Shown here piece by piece: positions 11,035 through 21,744 of a stretch of DNA of 64,000 nt. The stretch's first letter is position 1, and each line of letters begins with the position of its first letter. The translations under genes were made by a program, and so were the position numbers. The stretch covers positions 1 through 64,000 of the forward strand of contig WNYE01000056.1 in NCBI GenBank assembly GCA_021396245.1. Direction: 5' to 3'. The notes beneath the pieces were generated by a model. The model was given only the letters and a program-made list of their open reading frames with translations. It ran no database searches and had not been told where the DNA came from. Source of the DNA: Sporothrix humicola. Taxonomy: Eukaryota; Ascomycota; Sordariomycetes; Ophiostomatales; Ophiostomataceae.

Positions 11035-11906
11035 TTACAGGTCAAACAGCTTCTTGAGCTCGTCGATGGTGTCCTGCGGCTTGGTGACCGAGTGGCCCGT
11101 CGTGCGGCTGTCCGAGTAGATCTCGTAGTCGTTGCCGCCCTCAAACGTCTTGTCGCCAAAGAAGTGCACCGTCGTGTACTCGATGCCGCCGGGCTTCTTG
11201 GCGTCCTCCTCCAGGTGGCGCAGGCAGTACGTCTTGTCCCAGCCCGTGGGGAACACGTCAAACGAGATCTGGCCGCCAATCGAAAACGTCAGCCCGTGGT
11301 GGCCAAACTTGTCGCGCAGCGCCGCCACGAACGCCTTGCGCACGCCGGCCTCCTTGTCGTAGGCCTCAAACGCCAGGCGCTCCTCGGTCGTCGCGTTGCG
11401 GCCAATGGGGCTGATGTTGACCATGCCGTTGCGGAACTCGATAAACGTGCCGCGCTTGATGGGGATGTCGAGGTCGGCGACGTAGCGCAGGACAAAGTTG
11501 ACCAGCTCCTTGTAGCGGTCCTCGCCGAACCACTTGATGAAGCTGTTGGAGGGCAGGCTCTTGCCGGACTTGTAGGCGGTCAGGCCGTTCTCCGAAAAGG
11601 CAAAGTCGAAGAGGTCGGTGACGGGCACGTCGGGCGTCGAGAGCTGCTCCTGCTGCTTGGCGAGATCGCTGCCGCCGACAAAGCCAATGGCGACCTTTTC
11701 GCGGAGGCGGTGGAGGATGTCGAGCATCTCATCGGAGGCGTGCTGGCAGTGTTAGGGTCGAGCTGTAAGTTTAAAAACCAAATAGCTCCGGGAGAGCTTC
11801 AACTTACCAGACGCGCCGGGGTCAGGGTGCCGTCGACATCGAACAGAACAACGGTGTTCTTGATGGGGCGCTCGGCGAGCGGGGGGTAGCTGCTGGCATC
11901 AGGCAT
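11035..11906 (-). CDS. SEC53: Phosphomannomutase Sec53
   Basis: Converts mannose-6-phosphate to mannose-1-phosphate in the cytosol, feeding GDP-mannose for N- and O-glycosylation, GPI anchors and cell-wall mannan. Two exons: 11808-11906 (33 codons) and 11035-11742, giving 268 residues, close to the family's usual length. The 65-nt intron 11743-11807 has GTAAGT, a CTAAC branch point and a CCAG acceptor, and is phase 0 inside the conserved ARL/HASDEML junction. The HAD catalytic motif DVDGT lies in exon 1: D23 is the expected phosphate-accepting nucleophile and D25 the acid/base. Exon 2 holds GFVGGSD, the substrate-site region SPIGRN and the late FFGDKTFEGGNDYEI motif. Without splicing, the first catalytic motif is lost. 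A TATA-like element lies about 150 bases upstream. Confidence 0.97.
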
Positions 11907-12508
11907 GGTGGCGGTTGTGGTTGGAAGGGAGGGGAAAAAAAGGTTGAGGTTGAAAGTAGAGTTGATGGTGGTTGATTGAGTGGAGAGATGCGGTCAATCG
12001 AGAAAAGAGGAGTCGAGACAAAAGCAACAAAAAAGAGGGGAGCTGTCCTCGGCCTTTATATAGAAAGTGGAGAGGAGGGCAAGTACGAAGGGATGCAGCA
12101 AAACAAAAACAGAAGGAACCAGAGAAGTTCAAAAGTTTACGAAGTGCAATCGAGGAAGGAGCGGTCAGTGAGGTGTCCAGGTGTCTTTCTAAATCGGGAC
12201 AGCTTCGCAGATCAACGAATTGAAAATACTACCCAAGAAGGGGAAAACACGAAAAAAAAAGTCAATGGGCAAGGCAAGAACGAAACCGCCCACCACAGTT
12301 CGTGCTTTCCCCCTCTCGTCCTCTCCTTCTCACTGCGATTGCGAGCACAGCGAGAATAGGGGCGCTGACTTACCCCGCCACGTGGGGAATGTTTAGGTCT
12401 GTTCGAGGTCTGTTTGCGGCCAGAAAGTCTTATCTTATCGGTGAAACCGCCCTATTTTTGGTGCAAAAGAACACATAGTGCTTGCGTTACAGTGGGGCAT
12501 TCACAAGC
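11907..12508. other. SEC53 promoter and leader region
   Basis: Sequence upstream of SEC53, purine-rich on the plus strand and therefore a CT-rich leader on the coding strand, with the TATA-like element at 12054-12062. The open frames here (up to 127 codons on +) are Lys/Arg/Glu-rich readings of purine tracts with no protein features, so I call no gene. Confidence 0.5.
12054..12062 (-). promoter_or_regulatory. Candidate TATA box of SEC53
   Basis: On the minus strand the sequence reads TATATAAAG, about 150 bases upstream of the SEC53 ATG. Sequence and spacing fit a fungal TATA element for a highly expressed housekeeping gene. Inferred from position only. Confidence 0.45.
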
Positions 12509-12909
12509 TTACAGGACAAGCAACTGGTCGTAATACTCCAATAGGTCCCGTCTTATTGATTTGGTCCAAGCTTCTCTCTTTTCTTTTGTTTCAAAACAAA
12601 ACAAACGATCATCACGGCAGTGCACTCCTGCTGCATCGCGGGCCGTGATGGAGCCACGTTTCAAACATAATTTTTGATTGATGTCTCCGCATGTCGGAGA
12701 TTTTGTGTTGTCTCTCAAGAAAATTTTAATTACACCATCTGTCATAATATCAATGATCTTTCGACTCTCCACTAACAAAAACTAATTTCATTGCTGGTGA
12801 TTCTACAACAAAAAGGACAGTTGTCTTTTCTCGACGGCCATGTGAGCTGCTGCGCCTTCTTTCTGCCCATGCCAATGGCAATTTCAAAACCCACCAAGTC
12901 GTATTTCAT
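12509..12909 (-). pseudogene. Possible decayed gene of unknown family
   Basis: Two adjoining minus-strand frames look protein-like. One starts at an ATG at 12909 and stops at 12772 (45 residues, containing FEIAIGMGRKKAQ and a CPFCC motif). The other is open from 12778 to 12509 (90 codons with stop) but has only a TTG at its 5' edge; its text is rich in charged residues and ends EYYDQLLVL. They overlap by a few bases in different phases, as expected if a single indel had broken one gene; a spliced gene is an alternative. Composition is more AT-rich than the flanks. I do not recognise the family. The plus strand over 12791-13081 is also open, so the coding strand is uncertain. Confidence 0.25.
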
Positions 12910-13096
12910 CACCAATTGTTCCAGACAATTGAAATTGGATGCTCGATTGAGTCATTCTCGTTTTCGTGATCCATCATTCGAGTCATTTGTGTTTCCCTTT
13001 TTGTTTTCTGTAAATGATCGTTGCCAAAGAAACAAGGATGATATGAGGGGAAACGGACGAACACTAATATCCAAAACATAAGATGAAATTTCCGAA

Positions 13097-13348
13097 ATGC
13101 TCAGCCTCGATGAAGAGAACAAGTTGTCCATATGGAATAGATATTTCGATGAAAGGTCGGATCAATGGGTCAAGATATCTCGTTTTATTGGACAAGTATC
13201 CTCAAGGCTGTCGGTAGTCGGCTGTGTGATCGAACAGGGATATATGATCGGTAGCCTTGCATACAACATTCCGTATTATCTTGTCTTCTTTATCTATTTT
13301 CCCGGGTCTGACGTATTGGGTGAAATATTCCGGTATTATTTCGGGTGA
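13097..13348 (+). CDS. Small hypothetical ORF in low-GC island
   Basis: 83-residue frame starting with ATG. The N-terminal half is charged and aromatic (WNRYFDERSDQWVKISRFIG) and the C-terminal half is hydrophobic and aromatic (AYNIPYYLVFFIYF), which could form one membrane segment. The same frame is also open from 12791 to a TAA at 13079, so a longer product broken by one stop is possible; CAA to TAA is a RIP-type change. A further protein-like run in another frame follows at about 13480-13610, ending at a TGA. No family recognised, no splice sites established; it may be a gene relic or chance. Confidence 0.2.
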   Translation: MLSLDEENKLSIWNRYFDERSDQWVKISRFIGQVSSRLSVVGCVIEQGYMIGSLAYNIPYYLVFFIYFPGSDVLGEIFRYYFG

Positions 13349-14134
13349 CAAAGCTGTCGATTTACAATGTGGTTTGTTTGTCCTGCTTTTCGTATGAAAT
13401 TTTATATAGAATTTAGTCTGAATATTATTTATTTATTTTTCACAAGAATAAATAAATAAAAACAAAAATATCACAAGACAGTTTATCTCTTTTTAAAGAT
13501 AATGAAGCAAATGAAATTGAAGAGTATATTAAAGATTTCGAGACAGACAAATCACTCAGTAAAAACAGATATCAAGGTTTCATTCTCCAAACCCCATGTA
13601 ATTGACGAACATGATACAGAACTTCTGATCAACATTCGCTATACAGTTATTCCGTGCTGACAACCTCTGACATGCCGATGCCGGCCGTGTTCCGGGCCGT
13701 AAATGAGAGATAGGAACTAATCATGAGTTGAAACGAGACAACAGTCAGAAATTGCCAGGACCGAGTGAAGATGACGCAGACTTTGAGTCTGGTATCGGGC
13801 GTAGACATGACATATGTTGATCATGAAATATTTTGTATTCTAAAATCGAAAAGGACACATATGTACGTCGTAAGCATGGTTGATTTCGACAGATGTTCTA
13901 ATGGTTAGGGATCCCATATTCAAGTTTGATTTTCAAATGGTTCACTTTTGCAACTTATATCAATAGGAAAGGATGTTTGAATTTTGAATTTCCACGCTTT
14001 CAAGCTAGGCTATTTATTTATTCAATTATTTGCACACAAAAGTCATTGTCATAACGGGAGGTATATTTCTTTTTGATTCTTCCACACAACACGTTAACCA
14101 CGCCAACAACCGAGACCAAGCTGACAGGGAAAGC
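13349..14134. other. AT-rich spacer with possible gene relic
   Basis: Noticeably AT-richer than the rest of the window, with short A/T runs around 13420-13470. About 13480-13610 (+) reads as a charged peptide (for example DNEANEIEEYIKDFETDK) but has no start codon and no link to a neighbouring exon. The remainder should contain the 3'UTR of the Asn-rich gene. No tRNA or other RNA gene seen. Confidence 0.4.
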
Positions 14135-14902
14135 TTAGTAGTTGTTGTCGTTGTTGCGGCCGTAGCCGCTGTTGTTGTTGTTGTCGTCATTGCGGCCGCC
14201 GAAGCCGCCGTTGCCGCCGTTGTTGTTGTCACGGCCGCCGAAACCAGAGCTGTTGCTGTCGTCGTTGCGACCGCCAAAGCCGCTGGACGAGTTGTTGTCA
14301 TCACGGCGGTTGTTGTCGTCGCGGCCGAAGCTGGAAGAGTTGTTGTTGCCACCAAAGCTGCTCGAGTTGTTGTCGTCGTTGCGGCGGTTGTTGTCGTCAC
14401 GGCCGAAGCTAGACGAGTTGTTGTTGCCGCCGAAGCTGGAGCTGTTGTTGTCATCGTTGCGGCGGTTGTTGTCGTCATCACGACGGTCGTTGTTGTTGTT
14501 GTTGTTGCCACCGAAGCTGCTCGAGTTGTTGTTGTTATCGTCGTTGCGGCGGTTGTTGTCATTGTTGTCGTTGTTGTTGTTGTTGCTGACGGGAGGCTTG
14601 CTCTCGTGGCTGGCGCCGCTGCCGCTGAAGCCCGAGGCAATGCTCTTGCCAATGCCTACAAGGTCGCTCTTGTTGGACTCCTTGTTGTAGGCCGAGGCGG
14701 CATCCTTGGCAACGTTGCCGAGCTGCTTGTAGTCGAGGTTGCCCTTGGACTCGTAGTCGCTGTAGGCCTGCTTGGCAGCCTGGCCGACCTCGCCCCAGTT
14801 GTTGCCGCCCGAGTTGCCGCCATTGTTGTTGTTGTTGTTATCGTTGTTGTTGTTGCCCTTCAAGGCGCTCTCGGCCATGGAGCTGATCTTGGAGAAATCC
14901 AT
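14135..14902 (-). CDS. Asn-rich, prion-like repeat protein
   Basis: 255 residues starting at an unambiguous ATG (MDFSKISSMAESALKG). Residues 17-36 are an Asn/Gly tract. Residues 37-92 are ordinary helix-forming sequence (WGEVGQAAKQAYSDYES and similar). From about 105 to the end the chain is almost only Asn, Asp, Arg, Ser, Gly and Phe, with repeated SSSFGG, SSSFGRDDNNRR and GFGGR blocks. A 26-residue unit occurs twice in tandem at 154-179 and 180-204. There is no signal peptide or membrane segment. Such low-complexity N/G/S/F/R sequence is typical of prion-like or phase-separating proteins; function is unknown. A TATA-like element lies about 145 bases upstream. The complementary strand is also open (Val/Ala-rich), an artefact of repeated AAC/GTT codons. 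Confidence 0.8.
   Translation of the reverse strand: MDFSKISSMAESALKGNNNNDNNNNNNGGNSGGNNWGEVGQAAKQAYSDYESKGNLDYKQLGNVAKDAASAYNKESNKSDLVGIGKSIASGFSGSGASHESKPPVSNNNNNDNNDNNRRNDDNNNNSSSFGGNNNNNNDRRDDDNNRRNDDNNSSSFGGNNNSSSFGRDDNNRRNDDNNSSSFGGNNNSSSFGRDDNNRRDDNNSSSGFGGRNDDSNSSGFGGRDNNNGGNGGFGGRNDDNNNNSGYGRNNDNNY
14291..14443 (-). repeat. In-frame 78-bp minisatellite in the Asn-rich gene
   Basis: Two near-identical tandem 78-base units encode residues 154-204 of the Asn-rich protein (SSSFGG.. SSSFGRDDNNRR..DDNN); the second lacks one codon. Flanking sequence holds shorter degenerate copies of the same blocks. Because unit length is a multiple of three, copy-number change would keep the frame. Confidence 0.75.
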
Positions 14903-15046
14903 TGTGATGTGTGTGGGGAGGATGTAAGGAGAAGAAAGGGTATAAAGGATAAGTGTGAGTGGAAGTAGTGTGTATTTGTGTGTGTGTAAGTAAAATTGTA
15001 GCTTGAGAAAGCCACGATGACTTCCGGGAGCTGGACATGAGCTTCT

Positions 15047-15054
15047 CTTATATG
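15047..15054 (-). promoter_or_regulatory. Candidate TATA box of the Asn-rich gene
   Basis: The minus strand reads CATATAAG followed by AG, about 145 bases upstream of the ATG at 14902, nearly the spacing seen for SEC53. Position-based inference. Confidence 0.4.
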
Positions 15055-18000
15055 TGCGACCAGCTCATGCCCTCCCGACAGCTTTTCCCCTCCTTCTACG
15101 TTCTCGTCTTCATCTTGTTGGCCCCTCCATCGTCCTATCCTCCGCCAACCCCCCTTCAACACCATTATCCCCTCTTCATCCCATCCTTTGCTCATCTTCT
15201 GCCTCTCTCGGCCACGCCGTCGGGCACGCTTGCTCCCTTGGGGGACAGACGAAGGAGGCGCCCCAAAATGCAGGCGAAAAAGGGCTGGGATCTCCACTGT
15301 TGGGAGGTTTCCCATATTCTGGAGTCTTCTGAGCTTTCTGAGCTTCTGGGAGAAATGCACTTACACGCCCCAGGCAAAGTATCATATATTGTTCAACTAG
15401 CGCGCACGCCTGTCTTGAACACCAGCAACATATCCACACACACATCGCACACACCCTCCCATTCGGTTTTGTTTCCTTCGCAATCCCTGCCCCTCACGTT
15501 TCTTTTTCCTCTTTTTCCTCTTGCATCTGGTCACCGTCCTAGCTTCCTGGCCTGGACTGGCCGTTCCCATCAGCTTCCTTTGATCTCTGAACGGAGCTCG
15601 GCGGCACTCGCTCTCGCCATTTCCCTTTCGTCTTTCCATCCAATGCTCGCACACTCAACGCATCATGTTGCACTTTCTGTACCGTCATGTTGCGTATCTC
15701 GCATATTGCACAAAACCATCCAGTCTTCGTTTCTGGGCATGCATCATTAGCTCGGCCAATGTCTCTCGCCTTGTCTCTGTCCATCGTTTGACAGCTTTAC
15801 CCACAGACAAAAGACGAGGGAAACAGAACAGCCCAGATCATGTACCCTGTTGAGCTGTCGTCATCAATGCCCCTCCATTTTTTGTTCTTTTTCATTATTG
15901 TCCCTCCTCTTTCTTTCTCCATTTCCTCTTCTGTTCTTCGTCTTTCCTATTTTGACCCTTCGTTTGAGTCGTGGATATCATTTGCGCGACAGTTTCGTCA
16001 CTGACAGCCAGATACAATGTAGCATTCCAACCCCCTGTAGTGTCTGTGCCTCCACTTACAACAGGGTAAAAACGCATCTTTCAGCTCTGCATGCCCTCCT
16101 TTTTTGCGGCTGAGAAAAGGCGTGGGTTGCGTGGATTGCGTGGGTATTTTTGCGGGAAGCACGGAAGCACGGAACCATCGAATCCCTCATCGTAACCTTG
16201 AGTAACAAGGGAAATATGCTTACTGCCGTGGTGGGGGGGAGCAATTATGCTTGAACATGAGCACAGTACTGTGTAATACGTCGTACTGCTGTGCACATCG
16301 TGTTATTCCCTCGTCCTGCCTTCTTGTTTCCTGCCTTTTAGAGGATCTGTCACTAGCCGCGAACCACTCCCCCTCTAGCCTTCCTTTTTGGGTTGGTATT
16401 GGCGTAGTGTTCGGTTGCTATCGTGCACTTCGATTTCTTTGGTTTTTGGCGCCATCGTATGCATCTGGCTTCCCTCTGATATGTTCGTCTGGGCGATCGA
16501 AGGAGCTGGAACCCGTCGTCGTATTGTGATCGGAGGCTGGTAGGCTAGCAGGCTGGGTCTTAGAGAGGGACAGCTGAACATGTGGCTCTGTCCCTGATCT
16601 TTGATCTTTCTGGCTTCTTCTCTCACGGAGGGACTTTTTTGGAAGCTGTCCACAAGGGTCCTGTTAGTGGCTCCGTAGCCTGGAGCTTGGGCTGGAGCTA
16701 GCAGACAGGGCCAGGGGAGAAGGGGAGAAGAGAGAACGCCATTCAGGTCCAGGGTTCTTCAGATCAGAAAGTTTCCTCAGTAGTTGGAGTTCGACCCTGA
16801 TGTGCAGCCAGAAGAGGGGTCGTGGGCAATGCAGTCTGAACTGCCCAAATATTGTCGTGCTTCTGATATCGCGGAAGCCAAGACAGACTGTCTCTTCTTT
16901 TGTTGAACAACACGCCGAAAACCCCCGCCCAGCCTCTCTTGCGTGCATCAAAGAACATGCAATGCATACGCGGCCTGGTCGATCTTGGTGTCACACGGGT
17001 TTCTGGACTTTTCTTTTTGGCGTTTGTGGAAGAAAATGATATCGTCCTCACACCCTGTCATTTCCTTTTCGCTTTTGTTCCGGTTTCTTCACTGTCATGA
17101 TGACCGGACGACCACGGCCCCTTCAATGCCCCATAAACATCGAAAAAAGGAGGGGCAGATGGGGACATGGGGCATCGGCGAGAAAAATAGAACAGAGCGA
17201 GAAGAGGGCCGACGGGGGTCGTGGTTCCATATCCGGCTTAGTCCGAGCCATGCAAGCTGAAAATGGGAGATTTGGGTGGGATGCGAGATATGCTTTTTGG
17301 GTAGTGTTGTAGACTATTCCAGGCATTGCTTTTTGTGAGAGCTTTGCTTTTGAGCTTTGGTGGAGGGGCTGTGTAAAAGAATGGTTGTCATATCTGACGA
17401 TTTGAGGAGTTGCCGACGAGCAGCTTCAGAAACTATCGCGAATTTGTTTTGGCGGGGTATGCTGCCGTTTTTGAAATGGCCTTCGAAGCGAGGCAGCCCA
17501 TCATTTCCCATTCTGGAGGCAATGGCTGCAGAAAAAGAAAGGAAATACTTTGCACTGTTGCTTGTTAGTGAGACAGCCGTGATGCTCACCAAAAATATAG
17601 GTTGTTCTATGTCGGCGAGGAGGCGAGACAAGGCTGGGAAGGATCGAAAAAGAAAGCAGTATTCGCGTCCTTTTCCAATTTTGCCCACTTCGGTGCTTCA
17701 TGATGCTTTGCTGGCGGATGCAAGGAGTATTTTTTCTGTGCCATTTCGTCGTGACATTTCCCTATTCTCGTAAGGCCGGTTGACTGGTCAAATTGCTGAT
17801 CAGCATCATGGTCACGGAATCTCGCCGCCAGTCGTCAGAAGACCGTCATGTGGCCCTGTTATGTCGGGAACGGTTGCCGACACTACTGACATAGCCCGTC
17901 GAACGGGTACCAGTAGTAAAATGGCGAAAAGGGGCACCAAAGACGCGGAAATGAGATGAACAGAAAAGACGGTATCCAAAATAGAAAATAGCTGGCTGGT

Positions 18001-18375
18001 GCTTTCCAAAAAGTAACAAAAAAAGAAAACAATTAAACAATGCTATGAAAACCATGATGGTTGCTCGTAAAAATACACATGTACAGGACTCGCATCTCTC
18101 CAGTCTATTAACCAATTCTCTCACTTCCCATCATATAACCCCGCGAGGTAGTCGGTATTATTCAAAAAAAAAAAAAGGTTTGTTTCGTGTCATGGTAGTC
18201 ATCTTCGAGGTCATGACGGCATTCTGAGATATTGGGGCGGCACTGGGATGGCGCTTGCTGATGTGCCGGTGTCTCAATGGAAAGACCGGCGGACGCCACC
18301 CGTCCCACTGCCAGCCTCTTGGGGCTGTTTCCTAGCCCCCCTTTCTCATCTTGCTATATCGTCCTCGACAAAAGT
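15055..18375. other. Intergenic region without a convincing gene
   Basis: About 3.3 kb upstream of the Asn-rich gene (-) and downstream of the exchanger gene (-). The part near 15060-15700 is CT-rich on the plus strand. Many 60-240-codon frames overlap on both strands, but none shows domain-like sequence, consistent splice sites or biased codon use. No tRNA-like or large repeat structure was noticed. Confidence 0.55.
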
Positions 18376-21300
18376 CTATCGCCACGCCCCAGAGACCTCG
18401 AGGACTACATTCACGATAGTACTAATGACCCACATGCCAATGAGTGCCAGTCCGATCTTGCGGCTCATCACCCACCGGTTGGCCGGGACGGCCACCAGCA
18501 AGAAGAAGAGCGTGATAAGCACCGTGACCGCCGACACCAGCAACGAGCTACCGACTTGGATGGTGTACGGCTCGTAGTGCAGCGGCTGGTCCGGGTGCCG
18601 GTCCCGGTGCGCTTTGGCTGCCTTGATAGTCATCCAGGCACCACCGATGCCGACGCCCAACAAAATGTTGAGCATTGGGCCGCCAAAGCACGCGGAGAGC
18701 GCCATGACCGGGTAGCCCAGGCGCGCAACGGTGATGTCGGCCACAAGGTCGCCGAGAGAGTTGCCCACAGCGAAAATAGTAAGGCCCAGAATGGCTTCGG
18801 AGATGCCCACAATGACACCGAATGCCTTGAGCACGCCGACCACTTCGCCGGCGACTGTCGAGATCCAGGCCACGCTAATGATGAACCCGAGGAAGCAAAG
18901 GAGAGAGTGGTACTTGGGCCGGCGCGTGGCTGAGGTGGTAGTAAGCAGCACGGCTAGCATGAGGCACGAAGCGACCAACGATCCCACGACCATAAACACA
19001 AGATCGCGCCGGGGATTTTCAAGTTCCTCGGCCATGTTGGCCCAAAGGATAAATGCAGTGAACAGCGGGCCGGCAAAGAGCTGCACAGACACCAGCCAGC
19101 GGTTCCAGCCTGCGGCGGCTGCCGCCTCGGCTTCGGCTTGACTAAGCTCGCTGCCGAGAATGGCAGGGTCCATCGGCTTGGCCGGCGGGTTGGGCAGTGT
19201 TGTAGGAATGGCCGGGACGTGCTCAGAGTGCTGGGCACTGCTGCTAGCAACTGAGTTCATCGACACAGCAGTCGACGACATGTTGTCCGCGCCCACACCG
19301 TGCTCGGCCTGGAGAGCCCGGATCATGGGGGACTGCAGAGGCCGGTTTGTCAGGGTGCTGCGACGGTAGCGCTGCCACTCGGTCTCTTGCTCCGGTACGC
19401 TTAGGGCCGGGGTAGACGGAACGCCGTTTGCACTCCGTAGGCCGTTCATAAGCGGCTCGCGGCTAGCGCTATCACCGCCTTCTGCCAGGGCGTCGTGATG
19501 TGCAATCTCGTTGGCCAAAGCCTCTTCCTCCTCTTCTTCCTCATCGGGCTCTGCTTCTAGCTCGACCACAGGCAGTGTCACGACAAGAAGGAATACAGTC
19601 GGGGCCGAGATAAGACTGACAAACTTATCCCAGATGGACTTGTCGCGCCAACCAATGAGTGTCGGGAAAAGAGTGCAACCAATGACTTGTGGGGGTGGTA
19701 GGACGTTGTAAGGCCACCATTTGATTGGTTTGTTGCTGACATTGTCATCGAGGCCCGGGAAGCTAGACCCATCGTCGGTTGGGAGACTGTTCGGCTGGTT
19801 CATTGGAAAGCTGGACTGCCGAGAGGGAGCAAGGGGAGAGAACGGCATGGGGGATTCAGAGTAGCCGGGGAAGGGTGAGAGTGCTGGCGACGACTGGGGT
19901 GAGAGCCGCGCGCTGTGCTGGGGAGAAGTAGGGATATCAAGGTGAAGAGCGCCGGCACCAAGCTGTGGGCGGGAAGGATGTTGTTGGGGGATGGAATGTG
20001 TTGGTATGGAGGCCGGAGAGGCAATGGAGCTGCCCGAGGCTGAGGGGGTGGCTACAATCTCCGGCGATGTAAGACCTGATGAGACAGCACTGGTCCTCAA
20101 TGAGGGTCCTTTGCTAGACGAAGCTGTGCCTGCAGCACCCTCCTCTAGCTCTGGGTCTTCTGCATCCGTATAGCGAAGCAATGGCGGGCCGAGCTGGTGA
20201 CTGCTATCCTCCCAACTAAAGGGCCGGTCACCGGACGACAGGGCTCGATCGCGTCCCTCACGCGATGCTCCGCGCCGGTAGGCATCCTGGGGCAGGAGAG
20301 AGCTCCGGCTCATGTTGTCGTCATCAAACACATTCTCGTCGAGCGTGCCAGAACCACCGAGGACAGATGCCGAGTGGCCTCGGGACAAGCTAGGCCGGTG
20401 ATGGTTGGGTGCCCGCCGCCGATCGATGGGAGCCAAATGCATGGTTCCAGAACGCTGCAGCGATGCCAGGACGGAACGGAACTCGAGGGCCCCAAGAAGA
20501 CTGGGGCGGATGGGCGTAGTCGTAGTTGTTCTCCGACGGCCAGGCGGTCGATTGACCCGCATGCTGCTTGTCATCTCTGCATTAATGTGCCGGTTCCGCC
20601 TGTCCTGTTCTTCTTCGCTCAACCGGCGCTCTTGAGCCTCAATGTTGAAAGTCATGTCTGCTTCTCCAGGACTCTCAACACTATCGACCTCAATACGCGG
20701 GCCTCGTTCAAGGGCGGAGATATCAGGTGGAGGCCGCTCACGACGGCCACCGACAGGCGCCGTGTCATCGGGCTCTGGCTCATCATGGGGGTCAATTGGA
20801 AGGCCATCCTCGGCGTTTCCATTGGCACCGGCCCGACCCCGGTTCTCATCATCGTGATAAGGTGCCAGATCATCGTCGTCGGTACCGCCATTGCTCAGGG
20901 CACCGATAGTTGCACCGTAAAAGTGGCCACGCGCAGCAGCCTCACGAGCCCGCCTCCGCTTCCGGTGTGTCGACACCCAGTGCCAGCCAACGACCGTCAG
21001 CACGTAGAACACGTAGAAGCCGATCATGACGCAGCACTCCCACAGCATCAGATTGCCGTCGGCCAAAAAGACCATGGCAAATGCCACCGAGGCGATAAAG
21101 AAGACAATGTCGCGCACGAAGGTGCGGCGGCTGACCTTGAACTCGCGCACAAGCGCCATCGATCCAGCAACCACGCCTGTGATAAAGCCTGCCGCACCGA
21201 TAAGTTCGCCGACAGCCATGCTACCACTGTTTGACCCCATGGCGGCAAAGGTGCTGAAGACGTCCGGCGAGCCGTTGCCGAAAGCGAGGAAGGTGACGCC

Positions 21301-21744
21301 GGCCAAACTCTCGCTGAGGCCCAGGATGGTGGCGATTGTGCTCAGATTGACACTGAAAAAGTCACTCGCAGCAATGCCAATGGTGGTGAACAGCAGGCCA
21401 AGCCACATGACTAGGATCGTAAAAGCCAGTGGCTGCGCACGCTGCATCGAGCAGTAGTAGAAAGAAATGTAAGGTATCAGACCGGCCGCCTCATCTTCGC
21501 AATTGGCGAGCACAAATGCACATTTGTCTTCGGCCTGGTGCACGAGGCGGCACTCGAGATCCTCAATAGGATCGCCATTATCGCGGCGCAGGAGGCTGAG
21601 ACTGCTGTCGAGCTTCGAGGGACCGATGAATCCTGGTGCAAACGTTTGGAAGGCGACGAGGGCGAGGATGAGACCAGTCGAGATGTAGAACGGCCGAGTC
21701 CGGAACCGTGCCCGCCGTCGACGGGGATTTGTCGGAGCAGGCAT
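18376..21744 (-). CDS. ECM27: Ecm27-like cation/Ca2+ exchanger
   Basis: 1122-residue intronless membrane protein of the cation/Ca2+ antiporter superfamily, similar in plan to yeast Ecm27 and animal mitochondrial NCLX. A first hydrophobic segment (residues 19-40) precedes a Cys-containing lumenal stretch and the N-terminal exchanger half; its alpha-1 repeat carries AFGNGSPDVF (GNGSPDV at 156-162). A long polar loop of several hundred residues, rich in Ser/Pro/Arg, follows, then a second membrane block with an acidic run of consecutive glutamates. The C-terminal half carries the alpha-2 repeat AVGNSLGDLVADI (from about 994), and the chain ends in hydrophobic helices. The paired GNG/GNS motifs form the ion site in this family. 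Likely endomembrane Ca2+ homeostasis; exact ions are inferred. The start ATG at 21744 is the first in the frame. Confidence 0.94.
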   Translation of the reverse strand: MPAPTNPRRRRARFRTRPFYISTGLILALVAFQTFAPGFIGPSKLDSSLSLLRRDNGDPIEDLECRLVHQAEDKCAFVLANCEDEAAGLIPYISFYYCSMQRAQPLAFTILVMWLGLLFTTIGIAASDFFSVNLSTIATILGLSESLAGVTFLAFGNGSPDVFSTFAAMGSNSGSMAVGELIGAAGFITGVVAGSMALVREFKVSRRTFVRDIVFFIASVAFAMVFLADGNLMLWECCVMIGFYVFYVLTVVGWHWVSTHRKRRRAREAAARGHFYGATIGALSNGGTDDDDLAPYHDDENRGRAGANGNAEDGLPIDPHDEPEPDDTAPVGGRRERPPPDISALERGPRIEVDSVESPGEADMTFNIEAQERRLSEEEQDRRNRHINAEMTSSMRVNRPPGRRRTTTTTPIRPSLLGALEFRSVLASLQRSGTMHLAPIDRRRAPNHHRPSLSRGHSASVLGGSGTLDENVFDDDNMSRSSLLPQDAYRRGASREGRDRALSSGDRPFSWEDSSHQLGPPLLRYTDAEDPELEEGAAGTASSSKGPSLRTSAVSSGLTSPEIVATPSASGSSIASPASIPTHSIPQQHPSRPQLGAGALHLDIPTSPQHSARLSPQSSPALSPFPGYSESPMPFSPLAPSRQSSFPMNQPNSLPTDDGSSFPGLDDNVSNKPIKWWPYNVLPPPQVIGCTLFPTLIGWRDKSIWDKFVSLISAPTVFLLVVTLPVVELEAEPDEEEEEEEALANEIAHHDALAEGGDSASREPLMNGLRSANGVPSTPALSVPEQETEWQRYRRSTLTNRPLQSPMIRALQAEHGVGADNMSSTAVSMNSVASSSAQHSEHVPAIPTTLPNPPAKPMDPAILGSELSQAEAEAAAAAGWNRWLVSVQLFAGPLFTAFILWANMAEELENPRRDLVFMVVGSLVASCLMLAVLLTTTSATRRPKYHSLLCFLGFIISVAWISTVAGEVVGVLKAFGVIVGISEAILGLTIFAVGNSLGDLVADITVARLGYPVMALSACFGGPMLNILLGVGIGGAWMTIKAAKAHRDRHPDQPLHYEPYTIQVGSSLLVSAVTVLITLFFLLVAVPANRWVMSRKIGLALIGMWVISTIVNVVLEVSGAWR

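Noticed and set aside
14030..14968. 312-codon Val/Ala-rich plus-strand frame
   Set aside because: Direct antisense of the AAC/GAC repeats in the Asn-rich gene, which has the better start, a stop after a Tyr codon and a TATA-like element.
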